A DNA stretch of 64,000 nucleotides from an uncultured Campylobacter sp. (GTDB taxonomy: Bacteria; Campylobacterota; Campylobacteria; Campylobacterales; Campylobacteraceae). The stretch covers positions 1 to 64,000 of the forward strand of contig CAMCEN010000003.1 in the NCBI GenBank assembly GCA_945873855.1, in the 5' to 3' direction. Positions 19,723 through 29,572 of the stretch are shown one piece after another. Each line of letters starts with the position of its first letter. Position 1 is the stretch's first letter. The notes beneath the pieces are model-generated. The model was not told the origin of the DNA. It did not search any database and saw nothing but the letters and a program-made list of their open reading frames with translations. Position numbers and translations under genes: made by a program.

Positions 19723-21558
19723 TCATCCTGCTTTTTGTTCGCTTTCTTCTATGCTTTTTTCTTCTAGTTCTTTATCGGTTACTTTTTTCTCTATATATTT
19801 GGCTTGGTAGCCTTTTAGAGTGATTACGATTTGAGCTAGTGAGCTTACCATTGAGCGAACCTGAGCTGTATCATTCATAAGCGAAGTTGCCATAGTACCT
19901 GTGATTTTGCGGTCACGAAGCAGAGCATCAAGGTGAGTTTCTTCGTTGCGAAGTATTGTTATTATTTCATTTAGAGCATTGATTTGGCTCTCAAAATCAC
20001 GGCTTAAAAACTCTTTATCCTCGTCTTTTTCTGTGCTTTCAATAGCATTTTCATTTATGAGGCGGAGGGTGTAGAGTAGTTTTGTGCGAAGCTTGTTGTA
20101 GGCTAGCTGGATATGCTCGTTTTGACTAGTCATAAATCTAAAAAAGTTTGGCTGTATGGTTTGAGCGTGTTTTAGGGACTCTGCAAGATTCATGGCACAG
20201 CGACGGATATCAAGCAGCACTGGCAAATCATCGCTTGATGCGTTTTTAGCAGCGTCCACGCTATATTCGATAATCTCGCTATAAAGCACCTTAAAGCGGT
20301 TTTCATAAAGCTCGTTAAAATCAACTTCCATAGGTTTATTGCGCTTGGCAATTACTGCTCCAACTGGCTCCTCGCTTTCTATATCAGCTTTTGAGAGCGA
20401 GATAGTTTTTGCGATGATTGAAAGAGTGTTTGAAAAAAGGTGCTCAATCTCTCTTGCTAGAACATTTATCGCTGATTTGCTAAAAGCAAGGCTTTCTTCG
20501 CTAAGGTATTTAGCGTGGTCTACTTTTGAGCGTTCTTTTTTGGCTACTACATATTTGTTTAGCATTCTAGCCATTGGCACAGTTAGTGGGTAGAAAATAA
20601 GCACACCTACTACTTGGAAAATGCTGTTAAATACAGCTAGTTTTAGTGTGTAATCATCATCTGCGATGCCGCCCCAAGCTGAGAGAATATCAGTTAGCGA
20701 AGTAAATGGATTTACAAGCACTAGCATTATGATTGCGGTTGTAAAGTTAAAGATCACATGTGCTACGGTTAGCTTTTTGCCCTCTATATTTGCGCTAAAT
20801 GCGCCGATGATTGACATAATTGTACTACCAACATTTGAGCCAATTACTATGGCAATTGAGTTTTCATAGGTGATTTGCCCAGCAGCTAGGGCTGTGATTG
20901 CTAGTGTTATAGTAGCATGCGAGCTTTGCATGATTATTGTGATGATAACACCGATTAGAAAATACACGATTAGACCCTGGATGCCAGTCATTGCGTATTG
21001 GCTAAGGTCAATTGTGTCTTTTATACTATCAAAGCCACTTTTCATATAGTGAATTCCAAGGAAAAGCAGACCTATACTAAATAGAAAAAAGCCCATGCCC
21101 TGCGTGGCTTTGTGATTTGAGTAGGTGCTAATTAGTCCTATTACTATCATAGGCATTGCGTAGGCTGAGATGTTGATTTTTAGACCCACAGCAGCTACTA
21201 GCCAGCCGCCTGTTAGACAGCCCAGATTTGCCCCGAAGATTATGCCAAGTCCAGCTGTTAGCGTGATAAGTCCAGCTGAGAGAAAAGAAATCGCAAGCAC
21301 GCTAACAAGACCAGAACTTTGCATCAAAGTACAAGTTGTAAAGCCAAAAGTAAAGGCTTTAAAGCGTGATTTTGTCATGATTTTAAGGAAAGTCTCAATG
21401 CCAGAAATCAGCTTAAAGCTCGAGTTTAGCACCTTCATCGCATACAAGAATATACAAATACCATAGATGATAGGGATAACCTGCGTCCCATAATACATAA
21501 CCAAACAAACGACTATCAAAAAGCCGTAAAATAACGATAATTTCATCTTATCGTTCAT
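19723..21558 (-). CDS. Na/Pi cotransporter family protein with C-terminal PhoU-like domain
   Basis: About eight to nine membrane segments in the first 340 residues carry two inverted copies of the NptA/SLC34 repeat (FTTCTLMQSSGLVSVLAISFLSAG... and IITIIMQSSHATITLAITALAAGQ, each with the QSS signature). A cytoplasmic all-helical region (about 350-611) resembles PhoU. It probably imports phosphate with sodium, with the helical domain regulating it. Its ATG overlaps the stop of dut by 4 nt, so it is translationally coupled to that gene. Confidence 0.88.
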   Translation of the reverse strand: MNDKMKLSLFYGFLIVVCLVMYYGTQVIPIIYGICIFLYAMKVLNSSFKLISGIETFLKIMTKSRFKAFTFGFTTCTLMQSSGLVSVLAISFLSAGLITLTAGLGIIFGANLGCLTGGWLVAAVGLKINISAYAMPMIVIGLISTYSNHKATQGMGFFLFSIGLLFLGIHYMKSGFDSIKDTIDLSQYAMTGIQGLIVYFLIGVIITIIMQSSHATITLAITALAAGQITYENSIAIVIGSNVGSTIMSIIGAFSANIEGKKLTVAHVIFNFTTAIIMLVLVNPFTSLTDILSAWGGIADDDYTLKLAVFNSIFQVVGVLIFYPLTVPMARMLNKYVVAKKERSKVDHAKYLSEESLAFSKSAINVLAREIEHLFSNTLSIIAKTISLSKADIESEEPVGAVIAKRNKPMEVDFNELYENRFKVLYSEIIEYSVDAAKNASSDDLPVLLDIRRCAMNLAESLKHAQTIQPNFFRFMTSQNEHIQLAYNKLRTKLLYTLRLINENAIESTEKDEDKEFLSRDFESQINALNEIITILRNEETHLDALLRDRKITGTMATSLMNDTAQVRSMVSSLAQIVITLKGYQAKYIEKKVTDKELEEKSIEESEQKAG

Positions 21559-22244
21559 TTTATTTCCTTATATATTTTTTCTAATTTAGCATAAATTTCG
21601 TTTTCGTCTAAAAGCCCTGAGGCAATTATTTCACAAAGCACAGTGTTATCTTCTTTGCCATCCCAGACTTTTTTGTAGCGTCCTTCTTTGTAGCCGTGAT
21701 TTTGGCGAAATTTATTTAGCACATTTTTTGCGATGTAGCCCTCAAAAAGTACTTCAAGATTCACACCGCATTTTAAAGCAAGCCCAAAAAAGAGCTTTAA
21801 AATGCTCTCAAAGTTTGTTTGTGGCGTGCTTGTAGCGTGTATTATCATCTCGATTTCATTGATGATTTCGTATTGATTATAGTTTTTTAGAGCAAAGGGC
21901 TCTTTGCAAAAGTCGCCAAAAAGCGTGCTAGCAGCAATCTCAGCTGAGAGCTCATCAAAGCTTGGCTCTCCTGGGTGCTCAGCTAAAAATAAGCTCATAA
22001 TAAAGTGCCAAATATCGATTATTTCAATCTTTACATTATCTTCATCTGGATTTGCGTTTATGTTTTTCCAGTGCTTCCACGCAAAGCTCTCAATAAGCTC
22101 AGCACACTCCATATAAATACAGCGTCTCCAGTTAATTATCTTGCCATCTTTTGTGATGCCATTTTCCCAGCCAGTGCCGTTTGTTTCGTCATTTAGGCGC
22201 TGTTGCATGGCTAGCATATGTTTGATTTTTTCTTGATTTTTCAT
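21555..22244 (-). CDS. dut: Dimeric dUTP diphosphatase (MazG-like all-alpha fold)
   Basis: Hydrolyses dUTP to dUMP, keeping uracil out of DNA and supplying thymidylate synthesis. All-alpha NTP-pyrophosphohydrolase motif: WRRCIYMECAELIESFAWKHWKN (ExxE) and later IEIIDIWHFIMSLFL (ExxD). This is the dimeric dUTPase type known in Campylobacter. I set the start at the ATG at 22244 (GGAAACAAG before it), giving 229 residues. The frame stays open upstream to 22382, but that hydrophobic extension runs over the divergent thiS promoter and is unlikely to be translated. Confidence 0.9.
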   Translation of the reverse strand: MKNQEKIKHMLAMQQRLNDETNGTGWENGITKDGKIINWRRCIYMECAELIESFAWKHWKNINANPDEDNVKIEIIDIWHFIMSLFLAEHPGEPSFDELSAEIAASTLFGDFCKEPFALKNYNQYEIINEIEMIIHATSTPQTNFESILKLFFGLALKCGVNLEVLFEGYIAKNVLNKFRQNHGYKEGRYKKVWDGKEDNTVLCEIIASGLLDENEIYAKLEKIYKEIK

Positions 22245-22327
22245 CTTGTTTCCAAAAAATTTCCAAAAAATTATCGCGTGATTATACAAAAAATTTGCTA
22301 AAATTACACTCAAAAAAAAGGCAAAAA

Positions 22328-22516
22328 ATGAAAATACTCTTAAACGGCAATACTTTTGAAGCGAAAAATCAAGACTTAGCAAGCATTTTAATAAACTTTG
22401 GCGAACACATCGCTATTAGCATAAATGGCTCAGTAATACCAAAAAAAACCTGGCAAGAAGTAGAACTAAAAGAGGGCGATAAAATAGAGGTCATAGAACT
22501 AGTAGGTGGGGGCTGA
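22328..22516 (+). CDS. thiS: Sulfur carrier protein ThiS
   Basis: A 62-residue ubiquitin-like protein (MKILLNGNTFEAKNQDLASI ... GDKIEVIELVGGG) ending in the Gly-Gly tail that is adenylated and thiocarboxylated to donate sulfur to the thiazole of thiamine. The MKILLNG start at 22328 fits the family better than the longer frame from 22295. No other thiamine genes are adjacent, and I see no TPP riboswitch upstream. MoaD is the main alternative, but size and end favour ThiS. Confidence 0.85.
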   Translation: MKILLNGNTFEAKNQDLASILINFGEHIAISINGSVIPKKTWQEVELKEGDKIEVIELVGGG

Positions 22517-22620
22517 AATTCTAGAATTCCTAAAAAATTCTAGAATTCTTAAGCCAAAAATCTAGAATTCCTAAGAAGAAAATCTAGAATTCCTAGATAA
22601 ATTTCCTAGGAATTCTAGAT
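22516..22620. repeat. Palindromic repeat array after thiS
   Basis: Five or six copies in alternating full and half form between the convergent thiS and the TDT transporter gene. Confidence 0.85.
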
Positions 22621-23532
22621 TTAAGCTTCAAAAGCTGTGCCTTTAACCACGCTTTTAATCGTGCCAACAAGACACAAAAATACAAAAACACAAAGCGCGC
22701 CAAAGACAGCGAGACTAGCGTAAGTAAAAAAATCCCCAAGATGAGCTGATTTTAAAAGAGCTAAGCAAAAAGTAGCGAGCGGAAAAGTAAATGCCCACCA
22801 CGATAAAGCAAACTTTAAGCGCAAAAACTTTTTATACATAAAGCACAAAAGTAGGGCAAAAAATATAGCAATATTTAAGAGAATCAGCGCAAAATTATCA
22901 AAACGGGCGAGCTTTTCATAGCCCAAAAAAGCCACCGAAGGCGGAGCGATGAAAATAAAAAGTGTCGGTATAAACTTGCTCTCCAAGCTTGGATGAAAAA
23001 TCAGCCTATAAAAAAGCAAGGTAAAAATCACCACATAAAAAAACAGCGCAAAGGAAAAATAAAACCAAGTCCACGGCGCATCAAAAGGCACTAAGGCTGG
23101 AATTAGCAGGTTTGCTGCTACTGGGATAAACCACGCAGGATTACTGTGTTCGATGTTTATATCACGGCTGATCCACGCAGAAATCACATAAAGAGTAATA
23201 ATGCTTTGAGACGCCACGCCAGCGTAAAACAAAGCCTTGCTAGCCCCGCTAAACTCGCTAAAAAGAGCAGCCAAAAGCAAAAGAGAGATGCTAAAAGCAG
23301 GAAAAAAGTTAATTTTAATAGGATGGTGAAGTTCGGCTTTTACAGAGCTTCTAAAAAGCAGAATTTTTAAGCCGTAGCAGATAAAAAGCAAGGCAAAAAG
23401 AGCTGCTGCAACAAAGCGAAAACTCTCAAACAAAAACCCAGCCCCAAAGATATAAAAAATATCCATACTAAGCCCACCAAGCCCCATAATAGTAGTAAAA
23501 AGCATGATAGGGAAGTTTTGGATTTTATTCAT
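22621..23532 (-). CDS. TDT/SLAC1-type membrane transporter (TehA-like)
   Basis: 303 residues with ten predicted hydrophobic helices. Features of the tellurite-resistance/dicarboxylate transporter family include FPIMLFTTIMGLGGLSM at the N-terminus, NPAWFIPVAANLLIPA in the middle and WAFTFPLATFCLALLK late. Members are anion channels or C4-dicarboxylate exporters (TehA, Mae1, SLAC1); the substrate here is unknown. Monocistronic, flanked on both sides by palindrome arrays. Confidence 0.85.
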   Translation of the reverse strand: MNKIQNFPIMLFTTIMGLGGLSMDIFYIFGAGFLFESFRFVAAALFALLFICYGLKILLFRSSVKAELHHPIKINFFPAFSISLLLLAALFSEFSGASKALFYAGVASQSIITLYVISAWISRDINIEHSNPAWFIPVAANLLIPALVPFDAPWTWFYFSFALFFYVVIFTLLFYRLIFHPSLESKFIPTLFIFIAPPSVAFLGYEKLARFDNFALILLNIAIFFALLLCFMYKKFLRLKFALSWWAFTFPLATFCLALLKSAHLGDFFTYASLAVFGALCVFVFLCLVGTIKSVVKGTAFEA

Positions 23533-23575
23533 CTTATACCTTTGATTTTAGCTATTTTTAAGTAAGCTTAAAGCC

Positions 23576-23700
23576 CTAGGGAATTCTAGAATTCCTAAGT
23601 CAAAATTCTAGAATTCCCTAGAATTCCTAAGTCAAAATTCTAGAATTCCTAAGCCGAAATTCTAGAATTCCCAAGAATAAATTCTAGAATTCTTAGGTAT
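23576..23700. repeat. Palindromic repeat array, 3' of the flagellar cap operon
   Basis: About ten units, with the 30-nt sequence around AAGTCAAAATTCTAGAATTC repeated nearly exactly at 23597 and 23629. It marks the end of the flaG-fliD-fliS operon. Confidence 0.85.
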
Positions 23701-23703
23701 TTT

Positions 23704-23934
23704 TTAATAATTTAGTGCCATCTCGTGGCTAAACTTTTTAGCAAGCTTGATTTTTTCAAACTCAGTGTGAAGCAAATCAAGTTTATGCTGACAAATTTTC
23801 TGCGCCTCTGTTATAAGGCTCATTGCCGTGCTAATATCATTTATATTTAGCTCTTTTGGCTGTTTGTCTAAGATGCTTTGAAACTTTTCTATATCGCCTG
23901 CGATGAGTGCTACTGTTAGTTCATCTATCCACAT
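23704..23934 (-). CDS. Small flagellar protein, FliT-like export chaperone candidate
   Basis: 76 residues, all helical in appearance (MWIDELTVALIAGDIEKFQS...), placed directly after fliS as fliT is in many flagellar operons. The ATG at 23934 has a strong RBS (AGAAGGAG) and overlaps the end of fliS by 14 nt; an upstream in-frame start at 23970 is less likely. FliT normally chaperones FliD, whose gene lies just upstream. The sequence is too short and divergent to be certain. Confidence 0.65.
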   Translation of the reverse strand: MWIDELTVALIAGDIEKFQSILDKQPKELNINDISTAMSLITEAQKICQHKLDLLHTEFEKIKLAKKFSHEMALNY

Positions 23935-24316
23935 CAGCCGCTCCTTCTGTGTTCGTTCCAGTAGCATCATTCCACGCTGAGATTAGCCCACGAGTTACAC
24001 GGATTACTTCATCTATAGCATCTACATCGTTTTTGATGTTTGCTTCAATGAGCCTTGTGATTTCTCTAGCATATAGGCCTTTTAGATAATGAGCGATTTG
24101 CCCTTGATTTAGGTCAAGCGAGCTGCTAAGCTCAATGAAAATTGCGCTAATTTTGTTTATAAACATGACCTTTTCTTGGACATTTTTTTCTTGCATTGCC
24201 TTTTTAGCACGAGCCGCAAAGCGCAAAATTCCTTCATAAAGCATCAAAACTAGCTTTTCTTGGTTATCTACGCTAAGACTGGTGCTATTATAGCTATTAT
24301 AAGCAGAGCTTTGCAT
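23921..24316 (-). CDS. fliS: Flagellin export chaperone FliS
   Basis: Binds flagellin in the cytoplasm and prevents premature polymerisation. N-terminal motif YNSTSLSVDNQEKLVLMLYEGILRFAARAKKAM is typical, as is the later NINDISTA-free helical bundle ending in LISAWNDA. 131 residues, the usual size. Ten nucleotides after fliD in the order flaG-fliD-fliS. Confidence 0.93.
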   Translation of the reverse strand: MQSSAYNSYNSTSLSVDNQEKLVLMLYEGILRFAARAKKAMQEKNVQEKVMFINKISAIFIELSSSLDLNQGQIAHYLKGLYAREITRLIEANIKNDVDAIDEVIRVTRGLISAWNDATGTNTEGAADVDR

Positions 24317-24324
24317 TTTTATCC

Positions 24325-26202
24325 TTATTTATTGCTATTTAACAGCGCATCAAAGGTGTTTTTGAGCGAGTTAAATGAGTTTTCTAGCGCGTTCATTTGC
24401 ACAGCGATGGTTGCGAACTGCTTTTGCATCATCGCATATTTTTTATCAAGCGTTGCTTGGACTTTGTCTTTTTGCGATTGGATGATTTTGGATTTGTCTT
24501 TTAGGCTACTTGTTAGGTTCGTTAGTGTGCCCTCTGTGCCTATTAGCCCAGTTACTATATCGCTTAGTTTGTCAAAAAAGCCTTTTTTATCAGTGCTTGA
24601 ACCTGGAGTTGTGCCAGCCTCTAAACCTAGTGCTTTTAGCAAGGCATCATTAGAGTCTTTTGATATTTCTATATCCTTACCGCCTGTGCCTACAAGCTGT
24701 AAAACGCCATTATCAGCAAGGCGAGCTGTTACATTTGGTATCTCAGCGTCATTTATAAGCCTTACAAGCTCGTTTGCGTTTTTGACAGCATCGCCTTTAT
24801 TAAGATCAATTTGAATTTCTTTACCATTGATTTTTAGCTTACCAGAAATATCATTTTTTAGAGTTTGATTTATTATTTCTGTACCAAAAACACCAGCATT
24901 TTTATACTCAGTAGAGTTTGTAAAAAACGACTTAAAGCCTTCATAGTCTTTGCTTATAGTATCTTTTAGTTTGCTCTCATCTACACTTAGCACGCCTTTT
25001 TCTGTAAAGCTAAAGCCAAAGTTTTGTAGGCTCTTGCCATCGCTATTTGATGATTCAAATAGATTTTGTAGCTTTCTTTTTATACCTGTGATTTCGCTCA
25101 TACCATTTAGCGTGCCTGCTACACCATTTTCTCTATCATATGAAGTAGCAGTAGAGATATTGCTAATTAGATCATTATAGGCTGTTACCATGCTCTTTAG
25201 TGATTTTACTACTGCGTCTGTGTCTTTGCCTATAGTGATTACGCTTTCTTTTAGTGCGCCTGTTGTGCTGTTTTTCTCATCTACATTGTTTAGATTAAAA
25301 GTAACTCCGATAATAAGGTCATCTACGCTATTTGAGCTACGAGTGATATCAATGCCATTAAAGTTAAATTTAGCATCTTGGGCTTTTTGTAGTTGTTTTG
25401 CCTCTGAGCCAGTAAAATTAAAGCTAAAATCAAAGCCTGTTGTTGCTTGGGTTTTGTCATCCTTAACTTCTTTTTCAGTTGCGTTAAAACCTAATGCGCT
25501 TAGCACTTGTTTTGCGCCATCTGCTTTGTCGCCTTTTACGCTAAATTTAATTTGATTTTTCTCGCCTGATTCTTTGCTTTGTAAAATCATCTTATAGCCA
25601 TTTTTGCCGCCAGTATTTACTATACTAGCTTTTATAGCGTCGCCTGCGCCGTCGTTGATTTGGTTTATGATATCTTCAAGCGTGGTTGATGCGCCGACTT
25701 TTATATCTACGCTTTTATCGCCTACTGAGAGAGTAAGGCTTTGGTCGCTAGAAATGCCCGTTAAAGTATCTGAGCGAGATTTAAAGCCTTTGCTTTGGTA
25801 TGAGTCAACCTGTGCTAGCTGGCTTACGCTTAGGCGAACGGTTTGTTCTGCCACGCCGGCTTCTACATTTGCTGTTACAGAGCCTGAGCCAGCAGCTGAG
25901 ACTGTGCGTTTTAGCATTGCTGTTTCGTTTGCCACATCAGCGTAGCTTGTTTTTAGAGTTGATACCAGCGTGGTTAGTGCTGTGATATCGGCTTGTTTTT
26001 TAGTATTTTTATCTATTTTTAGAGTAAGAGGCTTGATTTGAACGCTTTCATCAGCGTCTTTTAGACCATCTATTACATCTTGAGTTAAAATACTACTTGC
26101 TATGTTTAATTGCGCTTTGTCTGAGACTGCTGCACCTGTTTTGCTAAGTCCATAAGTAGGTGAGTTTTCTTTGCTTGGAGTGCTTACTGATACGCCTGCC
26201 AT
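24325..26202 (-). CDS. fliD: Flagellar filament cap protein FliD (HAP2)
   Basis: Caps the filament tip and folds arriving flagellins. The N-terminal coiled segment (INIASSILTQDVIDGLKDADESVQIKPL region) is followed by repeated beta domains (SVSQLAQVDSYQSKGF..., GxNGYKMILQSKESG). The C-terminal coil is rich in Gln and Lys (IIQSQKDKVQATLDKKYAMMQKQF). 625 residues. It lies 65 nt downstream of flaG, with one palindrome in the gap. Confidence 0.93.
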   Translation of the reverse strand: MAGVSVSTPSKENSPTYGLSKTGAAVSDKAQLNIASSILTQDVIDGLKDADESVQIKPLTLKIDKNTKKQADITALTTLVSTLKTSYADVANETAMLKRTVSAAGSGSVTANVEAGVAEQTVRLSVSQLAQVDSYQSKGFKSRSDTLTGISSDQSLTLSVGDKSVDIKVGASTTLEDIINQINDGAGDAIKASIVNTGGKNGYKMILQSKESGEKNQIKFSVKGDKADGAKQVLSALGFNATEKEVKDDKTQATTGFDFSFNFTGSEAKQLQKAQDAKFNFNGIDITRSSNSVDDLIIGVTFNLNNVDEKNSTTGALKESVITIGKDTDAVVKSLKSMVTAYNDLISNISTATSYDRENGVAGTLNGMSEITGIKRKLQNLFESSNSDGKSLQNFGFSFTEKGVLSVDESKLKDTISKDYEGFKSFFTNSTEYKNAGVFGTEIINQTLKNDISGKLKINGKEIQIDLNKGDAVKNANELVRLINDAEIPNVTARLADNGVLQLVGTGGKDIEISKDSNDALLKALGLEAGTTPGSSTDKKGFFDKLSDIVTGLIGTEGTLTNLTSSLKDKSKIIQSQKDKVQATLDKKYAMMQKQFATIAVQMNALENSFNSLKNTFDALLNSNK

Positions 26203-26267
26203 GATATTATCCTTTTATATTTTTATGGATTTGTTTAGGGAATTCTAGAATTCCCTAGTTAATGATT

Positions 26268-26681
26268 TCAGTTTGTTTGATCCATCAAAAGCCCTTGTTC
26301 TTTAAAAAGACTTCTGATTTGTTCTTGTAGATTTTCTCTCATTCTTATTACTTGCTCGCTTGGATACTGGCGGATTGTATCGCCGTTTTGAGTGTTGATT
26401 AGGCTTACTGTTAGCGTGTTTAGCGGTTGATTGTAGCCAAAGCGCAGGTTTGTATCCATTTTTTGCATATATTCATTTAGGTCGTTTACTGCTTCATCGA
26501 GCTTAGCTTTCATTTCTTCTGAGTTTTGTTTGTTTAGCTCAGCTGCGCCTTTTGGCTGCTCGGTCGAGCTCTCGGTATTTATCTTTGAGCCACTTACATC
26601 AGCTACTGGGCGTTGAATTTCAGCTGATTTTTGCGCTGTTGTGGTCGCCATGTTGCTTGCTATATTGTTAAAGATTTCCAT
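26268..26681 (-). CDS. flaG: Flagellar protein FlaG
   Basis: FlaG affects filament length. The C-terminal domain has the family pattern LRFGYNQPLNTLTVSLINTQNGDTIRQYPSEQVIRMRENL (residues about 83-122). The N-terminal part is a disordered Gln/Lys-rich region. 137 residues. First gene of flaG-fliD-fliS-fliT-like and directly preceded by a sigma-28 type promoter. Confidence 0.92.
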   Translation of the reverse strand: MEIFNNIASNMATTTAQKSAEIQRPVADVSGSKINTESSTEQPKGAAELNKQNSEEMKAKLDEAVNDLNEYMQKMDTNLRFGYNQPLNTLTVSLINTQNGDTIRQYPSEQVIRMRENLQEQIRSLFKEQGLLMDQTN

Positions 26682-26717
26682 ATTTCTACCCCTTTGTGAG
26701 TTTTATTCGCTTTTAAA

Positions 26718-26742
26718 ATCGGCAACAAGTTTAAAAAATTTA
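26718..26742 (-). promoter_or_regulatory. Sigma-28 (FliA) type promoter for the flaG operon
   Basis: The minus strand has TAAA, exactly 15 nt, then GCCGAT followed by TTT. This fits the FliA consensus and lies 36 nt before the flaG ATG. flaG is a known FliA-class gene in C. jejuni. Confidence 0.75.
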
Positions 26743-27342
26743 TGCTTTTTCATTAAAAAAATAACTAAGCGTGGTTTTTCCAAATTTTTTACTCTTTTTT
26801 AGAGTAAGTTTGCCTATGCTCTTAGGCAATGTAACACTGCTTAAATGCTCAAATACAGCGATATCCGGGTCTAGTTTACTAAGTAAATCCACGCATTTTT
26901 CATAAATATTATCAAAGCCTTCTCTAATGCTAAAAGGCGGGTCTAGATAAAGTATAAATCTAGAATTCCAATTCTTGATTTTTGAGCCATTTAGCGTGTC
27001 TAAAGCTAGGCTAAAAGTATCGCCCAAAAATATCTCAAAACGCTCATCTAAGCCTAGATTTTTGCGGTTTTTGCTAAGCACACCAAAGCTAGCTTTGTCC
27101 TTTTCAAAAGCAAAAGCTCTACTAGCACCCTCACTAAGTGCACGCACAGCCATAAGCCCACAGCCGCCAAAAAGCTCAGCAAACACGCTATCACGCACTT
27201 CATCACGCAAGCTGTCAAAAAAGCTATCAGCCACGATGGATTTTGTGCTGCGAGTTTTCTCTGAGCTAAGCAAGGTAATTTTTCGCCCTTTTAAAGCCCC
27301 GCTTGCGATGTTTATTTCGTAGCTATCTTGCTTATTTTGCAT
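26740..27342 (-). CDS. rsmD: 16S rRNA guanine-N2 methyltransferase (RsmD-like)
   Basis: Rossmann methyltransferase with SAM loop FAELFGGCGLMAVRALSEGASRAFAFEKD and catalytic DPPF (LYLDPPFSIREG). N-terminal RsmD feature: SGALKGRKI followed by TRSTKSIVADSFFDSL. In E. coli RsmD methylates G966 of 16S rRNA. The ATG at 27342 gives 200 residues and overlaps the upstream gene's stop; the frame extends further but without family similarity. A palindrome half-site lies inside the gene at 26960-26971. Confidence 0.88.
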   Translation of the reverse strand: MQNKQDSYEINIASGALKGRKITLLSSEKTRSTKSIVADSFFDSLRDEVRDSVFAELFGGCGLMAVRALSEGASRAFAFEKDKASFGVLSKNRKNLGLDERFEIFLGDTFSLALDTLNGSKIKNWNSRFILYLDPPFSIREGFDNIYEKCVDLLSKLDPDIAVFEHLSSVTLPKSIGKLTLKKSKKFGKTTLSYFFNEKA

Positions 27343-27661
27343 TTTTAAAAAGCTCCAAAATTTGTTTTTTAAAAGAAAGCAAAATCTCATCTAAGTTTTT
27401 CTCAAAAGCATCAAAATTTATATTTTTTTCAGGGACTGACTGGGCTTTTTTCTCTAAAAACTCGCTTAATTTTTGCTTTAATTCTGCTTCGCTAAAAGGC
27501 TGAGTGATGTCCTCGCCGATGATAAAAAGTGGCTTATTGCTAGCAAATTCTCTCTCACAAATAATGATATCAGCGTCACTTTGGCTAGAAATAGAGTTTG
27601 AGAGAATTTTTTCTAGCGTGGCTGATAAAATTTCACAATCACAATTAATAAAAACTTTCAT
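27332..27661 (-). CDS. Conserved hypothetical small protein upstream of rsmD
   Basis: 109 residues without signal peptide or membrane segment. It starts MKVFINCDCEILSATLEKIL, resembling a Rossmann-like or receiver-like first strand and helix, and ends in a lysine-rich amphipathic helix. It overlaps rsmD by 11 nt, so the two are translated together. C. jejuni also has an uncharacterised small gene near its fliS locus. Function unknown. Confidence 0.7.
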   Translation of the reverse strand: MKVFINCDCEILSATLEKILSNSISSQSDADIIICEREFASNKPLFIIGEDITQPFSEAELKQKLSEFLEKKAQSVPEKNINFDAFEKNLDEILLSFKKQILELFKNAK

Positions 27662-27736
27662 TTTCTACCATTTTTTAAAAAATTCGCTAATTTTATCTAA
27701 AATTGCCTTAAAATTTTGCTAGAATTATACTTTTAA

Positions 27737-28751
<1,015 letters not shown>

Positions 28752-28753
<2 letters not shown>

Positions 28754-28850
28754 GAATTCTAGATTTTTGCTTAGGAATTCTAGATTTTTGAAATTCTAGA
28801 ATTCTAGAATTTTTGGGTTTTGGAATTCTAGAATTCTAGAATTCCTATGT
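28752..28850. repeat. Palindromic repeats between pseB and the PseH-like gene
   Basis: Several tandem units, including two triple 8-mers (GAATTCTAGAATTCTAGAAT), separate two genes of one pathway. Confidence 0.85.
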
Positions 28851-28865
28851 TTTTTATATTTTGCT

Positions 28866-29315
28866 ATGTTAAAAGATTTTTGTTTTTTAAATAATGATGA
28901 GATTTTAGCTGTTTTTCACGCTCGCTCACAGCCCGAAATTTACAGCTTTTTAGGCGATTTTTCTGGACGCAAAAATGAGTTAAAGGCTTTTAAAAACTTT
29001 ATAAATTACCTAAAAACTCAAAATGATAAAAAATACTACGCTATTTATGAAAATGGAAGTTTTTTAGGTGTGATTTGCTTTTTTGATATTACAAAAACAG
29101 CAGCGCAAATTGGCTTTTACAAAAATCCAGATTTTAAAAAAGTTGGCGATATTTTGATAAAAAATTTGCTAAATAAAGCTTATGAGCTGGGGCTTAAAGA
29201 GCTTTTTGCTAGGGTGAAAAAAGACAATGAAAAGTCCTTAAATTTGCTAAAAAACTCCCATTTTTTAGAGTTAGGAATTCTAGATGATCAAATAATTTTA
29301 TCTAAAAACTTGTAA
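28866..29315 (+). CDS. GNAT N-acetyltransferase, PseH-like
   Basis: 149 residues with a GNAT core: GVICFFDITKTAAQIGFYKNPDF, then KVGDILIKNLLNKAYELGLKELFARVKKDNEKSLNLLKNSHF. The FDITK and GxYxNP features resemble PseH, which acetylates the 4-amino group of the pseudaminic acid precursor. Proximity to pseB supports this. pseC, the aminotransferase acting between the two steps, is not in the gap. The N-terminus begins six codons before FLNNDEIL; no strong RBS is visible. Confidence 0.75.
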   Translation: MLKDFCFLNNDEILAVFHARSQPEIYSFLGDFSGRKNELKAFKNFINYLKTQNDKKYYAIYENGSFLGVICFFDITKTAAQIGFYKNPDFKKVGDILIKNLLNKAYELGLKELFARVKKDNEKSLNLLKNSHFLELGILDDQIILSKNL

Positions 29316-29333
29316 AAATTTTTTAAAAAACCC

Positions 29334-29362
29334 TTGACAAAGCTTTTAAGTTCGGCTATAAT
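29334..29362 (+). promoter_or_regulatory. Vegetative promoter of tRNA-Asn
   Basis: TTGACA at 29334-29339 and TATAAT at 29357-29362 with a 17-nt spacer. Both are perfect sigma-70 consensus hexamers, unusual in a genus that mostly lacks -35 boxes. Confidence 0.85.
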
Positions 29363-29381
29363 TCCAGTCTTATTTAAATAT

Positions 29382-29456
29382 TCCGGATTAGCTCAGCGGT
29401 AGAGTAGTCGGCTGTTAACCGATTGGTCGCTGGTTCGAATCCAGCATCCGGAGCCA
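29382..29456 (+). tRNA. tRNA-Asn (GTT)
   Basis: Acceptor arms TCCGGAT and ATCCGGA, D-loop TAGCTCAGCGGTAGAG, anticodon loop CTGTTAA (anticodon GTT), T-arm GGTTCGAATCC, encoded CCA. Confidence 0.97.
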
Positions 29457-29572
29457 CTTTATTTTAAATCATTTTTTCACATTAGTTTTGAAATCATTTT
29501 ATAGCAAGTTATTTTTTTTCTAGAATTCTCTACTTTGAGTTTTAAGAAATTCTAGAGTATTTCTAAACCCAT

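Noticed and set aside
22260-22327. TPP riboswitch before thiS
   Set aside because: The spacer is too short and lacks the CTGAGA and ACCTGA blocks of the THI element.
22245-22382. N-terminal extension of dut
   Set aside because: It is hydrophobic without family similarity and overlaps the divergent thiS promoter; the ATG at 22244 gives the family length.
26975-27503. Plus-strand open frames opposite rsmD and its neighbour
   Set aside because: They are antisense shadows without RBS or recognisable domains.
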